Of a stretch of DNA of 53,148 nucleotides, positions 16,915 through 24,035 are shown piece by piece (the first letter of the stretch is position 1; every line of letters starts with the position of its first letter). Below the pieces are notes generated by a model. The model did not search any database, was not told where the DNA came from, and saw only the letters and a program-made list of their open reading frames with translations. The stretch covers positions 1 to 53,148 of the forward strand of contig JAZKBD010000013.1 in assembly GCA_040388785.1 (NCBI GenBank). The letters are read 5' to 3'. Origin of the DNA: 66-474 sp040388785. GTDB lineage: Bacteria; Pseudomonadota; Gammaproteobacteria; Xanthomonadales; Rhodanobacteraceae. The position numbers and the translations under genes were made by a program.

Positions 16915-17541
16915 TCAACGCCTGGGCCGGCCGCCTGTCGTGCAGATCTTGTCGCGGTCGGTGCGCAAGAAATCGGCGGTCCAGTTCGTGACCCATTTGC
17001 CATCGTCGTGCGCGATCGCTTGTTCCCAGCGAGCGTGATCGTGATCGATGAGCGTCCAGATGAAGCGAACCTTGATCGTGCGGCCTGCTGTGTCAGTGTC
17101 GGTGCCGTAGAACAAGCCGCGATTGCCCTTGAATCCACCAACAACCGGGTTGGCATCCAGCACGTTGTCGGTGCTGCTCACCCAGTAAATGGACCATTGG
17201 CGGGTTTTCGGGTTGAATAGCCGTAACGTCAATCCCGCTGTGCGCTTGGCCGGAAAGTAAAGTTCGTCTACCGTCGCGGTTCCGTCGAGGTAGGGCAGCG
17301 CGCACAGATAGCCGACGAGGTTGTCCGTATGCAGCTTGCCGTCACCCTCGGTCTTGATGCGATGTTGATAGGTGGTCCAGCCGCTGTCCATGAAATAGTC
17401 GAAGTCATGCACGCCACCAGTGATCGTGGTCGAATAGCCATCGGGAACGTCGCCTTGGGTGCCATGCGGGGTGGCTGCTGCTGCGATGCAGGCGAATGGG
17501 AAAAGTGCGGCAAGCGCAAGTTTGCGGGAATGTTGTGACAT
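16915..17541 (-). CDS. Secreted DUF1579-like hypothetical protein
   Basis: This 208-residue protein has a signal peptide (about 23 residues ending ACIAAAA). The mature part begins with a HDFDYFMDSGWTTYQHR segment, followed by beta-rich sequence with LFNPKTRQWSIYWVSS and a late KWVTNWTADFLR. The pattern resembles DUF1579-type proteins, lipocalin-like barrels of unknown function. The ATG at 17541 has GAGG upstream. It is divergent from the LysR-family gene, which suggests, without proving, that the regulator controls it. Confidence 0.75.
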   Translation of the reverse strand: MSQHSRKLALAALFPFACIAAAATPHGTQGDVPDGYSTTITGGVHDFDYFMDSGWTTYQHRIKTEGDGKLHTDNLVGYLCALPYLDGTATVDELYFPAKRTAGLTLRLFNPKTRQWSIYWVSSTDNVLDANPVVGGFKGNRGLFYGTDTDTAGRTIKVRFIWTLIDHDHARWEQAIAHDDGKWVTNWTADFLRTDRDKICTTGGRPRR

Positions 17542-17597
17542 GACCGACCTCGTCGATGGGCATTGGAAGCGGCAACAATGACATTCTGACTACCGGG

Positions 17598-18581
17598 ATG
17601 AAGACGTCACAGCCGAAATTTCGAGGGACAGGCCAAGCAGGACTTGGGGCAGGTTGCCGACCACTGCCTTCGCTACAGGGCATTCGCGCCTTCGAAGCTG
17701 CGGCTCGGCTCGGCAGCTTTGCCCAGGCCGCGCACGAACTCGGCACGACCTCCGCGTCCGTCAGCTATCACGTGCGGCGCCTGGAAAAGCAGGTCGGCAT
17801 TCTTCTGTTCCTGCGCCACTCGCAGAGCGTCGAATTGACCGGGCCCGGCAAGCTGCTGGCCGCCGAAGCGGTCAACGCGTTCGCCCTGTTGCGTGCGGGC
17901 TTCGCCAGCGCCAGGGATGCGGACGACTCGCATCTTGCCGTGACCATGCTTCCGAGTTTCGGGACCGCCTGGCTGACGCCGCGCCTTGGCGGCTTCCGCA
18001 CGAAATATCCGGAGCTCACGATTGCAGTCGACCTTTCCGAGGCCGCGCACGATTTGACCGAATGCCGGTTCGACGCGGCGATCCGCAATGGCCATGGACG
18101 TTGGCCGGGATTGCGAGCGATCGAGCTGTTCCCGAGTGTCTTCACGCCGCTTTGCGCGCCGACGTTGCTGGAAGCCGCGAAGAGCATCGACGATCCGCGC
18201 ATTCGTGCGGATGTCCCGCTGCTGGGGCGTCAGGATTGGTGGGAGCTGTGGTATCGGGCGCGTGGCTTCGACGACGTCGCACTTGCAGGCAGGTTCGGTA
18301 CCAGCCTGCCAGTCGAACACCTCGACATCGCCGCGGCCATCTCGGGACAAGGTGTCGCGATCGGATCGCCGATCCTGTTCGCGGGCGAAATCGCCGCAGG
18401 CAAGTTGGTGCCGGTGTTCGAAGACGCGGCCAGCGATGGCCGCTCATTCTGGCTGGCTTATTCCGCTGTATCGGAACGCCACGTCAAGATCGCAAGATTC
18501 CGCGAGTGGCTGTGCGATGAAGCTTCGATCGCCCGTAATGCTGCGTCTGCCTGGGTCGCGACGAAATCCGCCGCGGCCTGA
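17598..18581 (+). CDS. LysR-family transcriptional regulator (GcvA-like)
   Basis: This DNA-binding regulator has an N-terminal winged helix-turn-helix (LPSLQGIRAFEAAARLGSFA then HELGTTSASVSYHVRRLE) and a type 2 periplasmic-binding-like effector domain from about residue 95 onward. The motif FDAAIRNGHGRWPGL and the C-terminal FWLAYSA are typical of the GcvA/AmpR branch. An upstream in-frame ATG at 17556 would add 14 residues and leave only 14 bases to the divergent gene; I prefer 17598, although neither has a good ribosome-binding site. The natural target is likely the divergent DUF1579-like gene; the effector is unknown. Confidence 0.88.
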   Translation: MKTSQPKFRGTGQAGLGAGCRPLPSLQGIRAFEAAARLGSFAQAAHELGTTSASVSYHVRRLEKQVGILLFLRHSQSVELTGPGKLLAAEAVNAFALLRAGFASARDADDSHLAVTMLPSFGTAWLTPRLGGFRTKYPELTIAVDLSEAAHDLTECRFDAAIRNGHGRWPGLRAIELFPSVFTPLCAPTLLEAAKSIDDPRIRADVPLLGRQDWWELWYRARGFDDVALAGRFGTSLPVEHLDIAAAISGQGVAIGSPILFAGEIAAGKLVPVFEDAASDGRSFWLAYSAVSERHVKIARFREWLCDEASIARNAASAWVATKSAAA

Positions 18582-18639
18582 CGAGCTTGTTCCGGGGACG
18601 CAGGTTTCGGCGGGTTCGCCATGAAGTCGGATTCGCGCA

Positions 18640-19386
18640 TCAAAAACTCATGAAATACCCGCCGTTCACCGGGATGTTGGCGCCAGTGATGAAGCCGGCA
18701 TCGTCGGCGGTGAGGAACGCGACGGTACGGGCGATTTCGGACGGCTCGCCCAAACGTCCGACCGGAATCTGCGCGACGATCTGGGCACGGATGTCTTCCG
18801 GCACCTTCATCACCATCTCGGTCTTGCAGTAGCCGGGCGACACGCTGTTGACGGTGACGCCTTTCTTCGCGACTTCGCGGGCCAGCGCCATGGTGAAGCC
18901 GTGCATGCCGGCCTTCGCCGCGGAATAGTTGGTCTGGCCGAACTGGCCGGTCTGGCCGTTGACCGAAGAGATGTTGACGATGCGTCCGAAGTTGCGCGCC
19001 GTCATGCCGTCCACGGTGTGTCGGCACATGTTGAACACGCCATCGAGATTGACGTGCATCAGCTCGCTCCACTGCGTCGGGCTCATCTTCTTGAGGGAGG
19101 TGTCGCGGGTGATGCCGGCGGCGTTCACGACGATATCGACGCTACCGTATTTTTCACTGACGTGGTTGACGAGATTGGCGCAGTCTTCGAAGTTCGCGAC
19201 GTCGGCGGGCGCGAACACGATGCTGCCGTTGTATTCGCGGGTTTCCTCGCGGAAGGCTTCGAGGCGATCCTGGCGGCTGCCGAGGTCCGCGGCGATGACC
19301 TGGCGGCCTTCTTCCGCGAGTTTCTTGCAGATGGCAGTGCCCAGACCGCCGATGCCGCCGGTGATGACGGCTACACGCTTTGACAT
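18640..19386 (-). CDS. phaB: Acetoacetyl-CoA reductase
   Basis: This short-chain dehydrogenase reduces acetoacetyl-CoA to (R)-3-hydroxybutyryl-CoA with NADPH for polyhydroxybutyrate synthesis. The nucleotide loop TGGIGGLG, VNAAGITRD, the catalytic Ser in NISSVNGQTGQFG, and YSAAK are all present. The run GQTGQFGQTNYSAAKAGMHG is characteristic of PhaB rather than the fatty-acid FabG reductases. The ATG at 19386 gives the standard N-terminus MSKRVAVITGG; an earlier in-frame start adds 16 non-conserved residues. It lies 80 bases downstream of phaR on the same strand. Confidence 0.93.
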   Translation of the reverse strand: MSKRVAVITGGIGGLGTAICKKLAEEGRQVIAADLGSRQDRLEAFREETREYNGSIVFAPADVANFEDCANLVNHVSEKYGSVDIVVNAAGITRDTSLKKMSPTQWSELMHVNLDGVFNMCRHTVDGMTARNFGRIVNISSVNGQTGQFGQTNYSAAKAGMHGFTMALAREVAKKGVTVNSVSPGYCKTEMVMKVPEDIRAQIVAQIPVGRLGEPSEIARTVAFLTADDAGFITGANIPVNGGYFMSF

Positions 19387-19466
19387 TGAAGTCTCCGAAA
19401 ATGGCGCAGAGCGGCATGTGTTGCGCCGCAGCAATCAAGCGATGGTAAGAAGCCGGACCCGGAGTG

Positions 19467-19961
19467 TCAACGGCGTTTGCGCGAAGGTTTGTCGGCGCTG
19501 GAATCGGCATCGGGCGCAGGTTTTGCGCCGGGCGCGGCGCCGGGCTGCAACGAGCGCCACAATTCGATGTTGCGTTCGGTGACCTCGTTCAACATCGACC
19601 AGGGCGTCTGCCCGAGCAGGCTGTTCAACTGGTCGCGGAACTTGTGCTGCTGTTCCAGGAAAACCTTCAGGCTGTTTTCGAGGTAGCCGCCCACGAAGCC
19701 CTGCATCGCATCGCCGTAGAAGCGGATGATCTGCGACAGCAGCGCGGTCGAGAAGATCGGCTGCCCGTGCTGTTCGTGCTCGGCGATGATCTGCAGCAGC
19801 ACCGCGCGGGTCAGGTCTTCGTTGGTCTTGGCATCGCGGACTTCGAACGCCTCGTTGGACAGCACCAACTGCCGCACTTCCTCCAGCGTGATGTAGCTGG
19901 AGACGCGGGTGTCGTAGAGACGACGGTTGGGGTATTTCTTGATGACCCGGGGTGATGCCAT
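19467..19961 (-). CDS. phaR: Polyhydroxyalkanoate synthesis repressor PhaR
   Basis: This 164-residue repressor binds polyhydroxybutyrate and DNA and controls phasin expression. The N-terminal PHB/PHA accumulation regulator domain is unmistakable (VIKKYPNRRLYDT, SSYITLEEVRQLV, LTRAVLLQIIAEHE). It is followed by the C-terminal PHB-binding half with FYGDAMQGFVGGYLE and a basic, disordered tail ending KPSRKRR. It is upstream of phaB on the same strand. No PHA synthase or phasin gene is in the window. Confidence 0.95.
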   Translation of the reverse strand: MASPRVIKKYPNRRLYDTRVSSYITLEEVRQLVLSNEAFEVRDAKTNEDLTRAVLLQIIAEHEQHGQPIFSTALLSQIIRFYGDAMQGFVGGYLENSLKVFLEQQHKFRDQLNSLLGQTPWSMLNEVTERNIELWRSLQPGAAPGAKPAPDADSSADKPSRKRR

Positions 19962-20014
19962 GCCGCAAAGCTAGCACGGTATGCGGCGGCGCACCAGCGA
20001 AGGGGAAAGGTGCT

Positions 20015-20620
20015 TCAAAACGCGTCTGGCTCGCGATCGGCGGTGCTTTCGCCCAGCGGCAGCGCCGCGTGCCCATGGATTTCGTTGACGACTTCGGCGG
20101 CCGCGATGTAGATCCCGACCACGGCGGTCATCAGGCCGAGATAGCCGCCCAGCACCGTCAAGGCTTCGAGGTGCGCCCAGTTGGAAAGCGCGGCGGCGAA
20201 CAGCGACAGGCACAGGCCCGCCGTGAACAACATGCGCGCAACCCCGTCGCGGCACGCGGCGAGCCACGCGCAGAAAACGAGGAACGCCCACACCATGTCG
20301 TACCAGCCGAGGAATCCGGCAGTCGTCGTCACATGATCCCCATCGGCCAGGCTGCGCTGGTACAGCGCATTGATTGCCCAGTAGGCCGCGAATGCAAGGA
20401 ACAACAGCGTGTCGAGCGCATTCCCGCGGCGCCATTGCAGGATGCCCGCGATCGCGAGCACGCCGCCACCGAGCACGAGGGTGAGCAACAGCAGCAGGCT
20501 GTTGTTCCAGGGTTGGTCGAACCATCCTGCCGGCGTCATGCTGTTCAACCACAGGGTCAGCGCAAACGCGCCGTATCCCAAGGCTGCAGCATTCGCGAAG
20601 TTGTTCGTGGCGTTTTGCAT
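20015..20620 (-). CDS. GPR1/FUN34/YaaH-family (acetate/succinate) transporter
   Basis: This 201-residue inner-membrane protein has six hydrophobic segments. The N-terminal motif ANAAALGYGAFALTLWLNSM followed by GWFDQPW resembles the NPAPLGL/GFA signature of acetate uptake channels of the AceTr family (SatP). The helices around residues 45-62, 72-88, 105-123, 130-146 and 155-177 complete the fold. The start is the ATG at 20620; the frame is open further upstream only because the opposite frame of mscS is also open. The neighbouring PHB genes make acetate or short-chain carboxylate uptake plausible. The N-terminal motif is somewhat divergent, so the substrate is uncertain. Confidence 0.75.
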   Translation of the reverse strand: MQNATNNFANAAALGYGAFALTLWLNSMTPAGWFDQPWNNSLLLLLTLVLGGGVLAIAGILQWRRGNALDTLLFLAFAAYWAINALYQRSLADGDHVTTTAGFLGWYDMVWAFLVFCAWLAACRDGVARMLFTAGLCLSLFAAALSNWAHLEALTVLGGYLGLMTAVVGIYIAAAEVVNEIHGHAALPLGESTADREPDAF

Positions 20621-20733
20621 GTGCGGGCGGCGGGTTTCCGGACGGCACGCCCGGTTGGCAACCATTGTCGACAGCGCATGTGTAGAAAGAGTCACGATGT
20701 CGGCGCAGATGCGATCGAGTGCCGCTGCCGCTG

Positions 20734-21846
20734 CTATTTGCCGTCGTCGGAGACCTGCACGATGGAACCTTTGGCTGGTGGCGTGGAGCCGTGCATCTTG
20801 CGCGCTGGCACCGCGAATTCGATGCCGAGTTCGTCCCACGCGTCCAGCATCGCGAGGTTGATGCGCTGCTGGATTTCGGCGAACGTGTTGTAGCCCGGTT
20901 CGAGCACGTAATACACGAATTCGAAATCCAGCCCGTAGTCGCCGAAGCCCGACAGGTAGCCGCGATCGAATCGCGTCGGTTTTTCGCGTTCGATGAAGCC
21001 GCGCACGCGCGTGACGACTTCCGGAATCTTCGCGCGTGGCGTATCGAACGGCAGGCGGAAATTGAACACGACCCGCCGTTGCTTCATGCGCGAATAGTTG
21101 TGGATCAGGTCCTTCAGCAGCACCGAGTTGGAGATGGCCAGCTCTTCGCCGGACAGCGACTGGATGCGTGTGGACTTGATGCCGACCTTGGTGACGACGC
21201 CCGAGCCGTTGGGAAAGCCGATCGACTCGCCGACTTCGAAAGGCTTGTCCAGTCCGATGCTGATCGATGCGAACAGGTCGCCAAGCACGTTCTGCAGCGC
21301 CAGCGCCACCGCAACGCCGCCCACGCCCAGGCTGGCCACGAACGCAGTGATGTTGACGCCGCCTTCCGCCAGCAACGCCAATACCAGCGTCACCCACACC
21401 ACGAACTGCACGGCCCAGGTGAGCACGCCCAGCATCACCGGATTGACCGGCCGCGCGGCATCGCGGTCGGCCGAACGCTGCAGCCACGCCACCAGCAGCG
21501 CCGAGAACCAGAATGCGACCTGGATGCCCACCAACGCATAGGTCAGCAGATGCAACCAGCGCTGTGCGTTCCTGACCTCCTCGAGGGTTTTGCCGAAGTG
21601 CAGGAAATCCAGCGCGATCACGATCGCGATCAGCAACAGCAGCCAGCCGCGTGTCGCGGCAACCACCGCCGCGGCCACGCGCACGCCCGGGCGTTGCGTG
21701 CGTTCGGCCAATCGATGCAGACGCGATTCGAGGAACAGCGCGACGATGTGCGCGACAAGGAATCCAACCAGCGCACACGCGCCGGCGACCACCCACGCAA
21801 GGGTGGAGTTGCCGAACCACTCGCCGTGAAGAAGCCAGTCGGGCAT
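20734..21846 (-). CDS. Small-conductance mechanosensitive channel (MscS family)
   Basis: This 370-residue inner-membrane channel releases solutes during hypo-osmotic shock. There are four N-terminal transmembrane segments; the pore-lining TM3 is recognisable by its Gly/Ala packing (ASLGVGGVAVALALQNVLGD). It is followed by the beta domain (FEVGESIGF, GVVTKVGIKSTRI, GEELAISNSVLL) and the alpha/beta C-terminal domain. The longer overlapping frame containing the transporter was not used. It is transcribed with or beside the Kch gene on the same strand but separated from it by a dispersed repeat. Confidence 0.93.
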   Translation of the reverse strand: MPDWLLHGEWFGNSTLAWVVAGACALVGFLVAHIVALFLESRLHRLAERTQRPGVRVAAAVVAATRGWLLLLIAIVIALDFLHFGKTLEEVRNAQRWLHLLTYALVGIQVAFWFSALLVAWLQRSADRDAARPVNPVMLGVLTWAVQFVVWVTLVLALLAEGGVNITAFVASLGVGGVAVALALQNVLGDLFASISIGLDKPFEVGESIGFPNGSGVVTKVGIKSTRIQSLSGEELAISNSVLLKDLIHNYSRMKQRRVVFNFRLPFDTPRAKIPEVVTRVRGFIEREKPTRFDRGYLSGFGDYGLDFEFVYYVLEPGYNTFAEIQQRINLAMLDAWDELGIEFAVPARKMHGSTPPAKGSIVQVSDDGK

Positions 21847-21876
21847 CAGGTCGATTTCCTTTTGGAACTCGTTTGC

Positions 21877-22022
21877 AAACAGCCGTTCGCAGCGAGCGTA
21901 GCGCCGAAGGGGCGAAGTCGAAGTGCCTCGTGCTGCGGAATTACGGGTGTTTCGACCTCGCGAAGCCTCGCTTCGCTACGTTCGACACGAATGGCATCGC
22001 TGTTTCTGGACAAGTTCTCAAG
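21877..22022. repeat. Dispersed repeat type B, copy 1
   Basis: About 145 bases closely match 36014-36166 in the same orientation. Shared blocks include CCGTTCGC, GAGCGTAGCG, GGCGAAGTCGAAGTG and CTTCGCTACG. The interior is palindromic and the ends (GAACT and AAGTTC) are imperfect inverted repeats. The repeat's right end contains the kch stop codon. Confidence 0.8.
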
Positions 22023-23232
22023 CCGCGGAAGTGGACGACGCATTCGCGGGCTGCTGGAACACCCGCTTCATCACGAAGTCGGCGGTCACCTCCTCGCCGG
22101 TCAGCAACATCGCGGCCAATTCGCCGCCGAGGATCTGCGGCGCGATCACCACGTCGGGCTGCACCAGTTGCACGCGTCCCAGATGGTTCGCGTCGTTGAC
22201 CGCGGCGACGGTGCGCGCCTTGCCGGCGAGTTCGCGCACGGCCAGCACTACGAATGCGTTTTCGGAATCGTCGTCCAGCATCGCCAGCACGGCCTGGGCC
22301 TTGTCGGCGCCGGCCTTGCGCAGCACGTCGCCGTCGCTGGGTTCGCCGATCACGTGATCGATGTCGTCGGAAATGCCGGTTTCGGGTTCCTGGCGCAGCA
22401 GCCGCGTGACCGGGTGGCCGCGGCGCGCGAGTTCGCGCCAGGTGTTGACGGCGAGCGGCGTATTGCCGATCACGATGAAATGGTTTTCGCGTTGCATGCG
22501 TTTGTCCTTGCGGCTGACGATGCGTTGCAGGCTGCGGGTGACCAGTGGCGCGATCACCGCGGTGAGCGAAGTCGCGAACACCGCCACGCCGAGCACGATG
22601 ATGGACACCGCGAACAGCTTGGCTTCGGTCGTTTGCGGCGTGATGTCGCCGTAGCCTACCGTGCTCATCGTGACCATGGAGTAATACAGCGCGGTCACGA
22701 GGTCGGTGACTTTCGGGTGGAACTCATCGCCCAGATAGAACGTGCCGAACGTGGCATAGACCAGTAGCATCACCACCGAGCTCAGCGCGAACAGCGTGCT
22801 CGCGGTGACGCTGGTTCGGTCGAACTGGCGCCAGGCGAACACCAGCAACGCCAGCATCAGGACGAAATAGGCGATCAGCAGGTGCGCGTGGCTGTGCTGC
22901 CCGAAATACATGCTGATCGCGGCCGTCGCGGCCAGCAGTAATGCCATCAGCCAGGCGAGGCGCGAGCGGAACAGCAAGCCGATCGCCATGATCAGCATGC
23001 CGAGCCCGATCAGGATCGGCGGCAACAGGGCAGGATGCAGATTCTGGCCGCCGTTCAAAAGTTGGTCGAGGATGTGCCGCCAGTGCCGGCCGAGGTCGTT
23101 CTGCAGCAGCCAGAATCCACCGAGGCCCAGCAGGATCGCCAGCGGCACGTGCGGAAACCAGTGGCGTCCACCAATGCGCCGATGGAGTTGCTGGATGCGA
23201 TTGCGCAGGAGCTGGGTCGGGCTGGGCAGCAT
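22018..23232 (-). CDS. kch: Kch-type voltage-gated potassium channel with TrkA-N (RCK) domain
   Basis: This 404-residue inner-membrane potassium channel has several N-terminal hydrophobic segments and then a pore loop with the selectivity filter TVGYGD in TALYYSMVTMSTVGYGDITP. A last helix leads to a cytosolic RCK/TrkA-N domain (HFIVIGNTPLAVNTWREL, ADKAQAVLAMLDDDSENAFV, QPDVVIAPQILGGELAA). The overall order and length match E. coli Kch. The start at 23232 (MLPSPTQ) was preferred to the ORF's first codon because the earlier part is non-conserved and Arg-rich. The 3' end and stop lie within the edge of repeat B. Confidence 0.9.
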   Translation of the reverse strand: MLPSPTQLLRNRIQQLHRRIGGRHWFPHVPLAILLGLGGFWLLQNDLGRHWRHILDQLLNGGQNLHPALLPPILIGLGMLIMAIGLLFRSRLAWLMALLLAATAAISMYFGQHSHAHLLIAYFVLMLALLVFAWRQFDRTSVTASTLFALSSVVMLLVYATFGTFYLGDEFHPKVTDLVTALYYSMVTMSTVGYGDITPQTTEAKLFAVSIIVLGVAVFATSLTAVIAPLVTRSLQRIVSRKDKRMQRENHFIVIGNTPLAVNTWRELARRGHPVTRLLRQEPETGISDDIDHVIGEPSDGDVLRKAGADKAQAVLAMLDDDSENAFVVLAVRELAGKARTVAAVNDANHLGRVQLVQPDVVIAPQILGGELAAMLLTGEEVTADFVMKRVFQQPANASSTSAA

Positions 23233-23388
23233 CGTTGCCGCGGCGGGGTGCGGGCGCTCACCATAGCAAGCCGCCCGGCGGCGTGCCAAATCGATGAATC
23301 GTCAGCGGGTTCGCGGCATGACCAAAGCCACTTTCATGCCGTGGCGGCTTCGGTGACGATGCGCCCTCACCACCCGGGAGAATCTGCA

Positions 23389-23889
23389 ATGAGCATCCCT
23401 GCAGCGGCTTTCGAACGCGCACCTGCCGCGCGCCATCGGGTGGTGTTGGCGATCCTCGCGGGCGGCTTGATCGCCGGCACCGTCGATATCGGCGCCGCGG
23501 CGCTGATCAACATGCTCGATCCGCGCGTCATCCTGCGCTTCATCGCCGGCGGCGTGCTCGGCAAGGCCGCGTTGCAGGGCGGTGCGGCGGTCCAGTGGCT
23601 GGGGCTGTTCCTGCAATGGGGCATGTCGCTGGTGATCGCCGCGATCTTCGTGCTCGCCGCGCTGCGCCTGCACCGGCTGACCGCGCGTCCGCTCCTCGCC
23701 GGGCTCGCCTATGGCGTGGTGGTGTTCGGGGTGATGAACTACGTGGTGGTGTATTTCTCGGCATGGCACCGCATCAACCATTTCACGCCGGTCTCGTTCG
23801 CCGAGAACCTGGCGGCGATGTTGCTGTTCGGATTGATTGTCGCGTTCTGCACCCGGCGTTTTCTGGGAAGCGCGCCTGCAATGCCTTGA
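23389..23889 (+). CDS. Small integral membrane protein of unknown function
   Basis: This 166-residue protein has four predicted membrane segments (about residues 18-38, 66-92, 100-122 and 135-156) and ends with a short polar tail. It is preceded by GGGAG, supporting the ATG at 23389. The motif HRVVLAILAGGLIAGTVDI and the central MNYVVVYFSAW recall small conserved membrane proteins found beside transport or stress genes, but I cannot name the family. It is divergent from kch by about 155 bases. No catalytic residues are apparent. Confidence 0.75.
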   Translation: MSIPAAAFERAPAARHRVVLAILAGGLIAGTVDIGAAALINMLDPRVILRFIAGGVLGKAALQGGAAVQWLGLFLQWGMSLVIAAIFVLAALRLHRLTARPLLAGLAYGVVVFGVMNYVVVYFSAWHRINHFTPVSFAENLAAMLLFGLIVAFCTRRFLGSAPAMP

Positions 23890-24035
23890 TCGGGGCTTCG
23901 GCACGCCGCAGAGGGCACGCGTGACCAATGTCCCATGCAAAACGTTTCGAAGCGGCGTAAAAGTGGCGGGTCCGCCGGTGCGGCCCGCGCGTGGGCGTGG
24001 CATGTGGAGCGGCGTAACCAACCTGAGGGTTTTGC

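Noticed and set aside
20719..22767. A 682-codon open frame on the plus strand
   Set aside because: It crosses the mscS gene, a repeat and the kch gene in antisense and has no domain.
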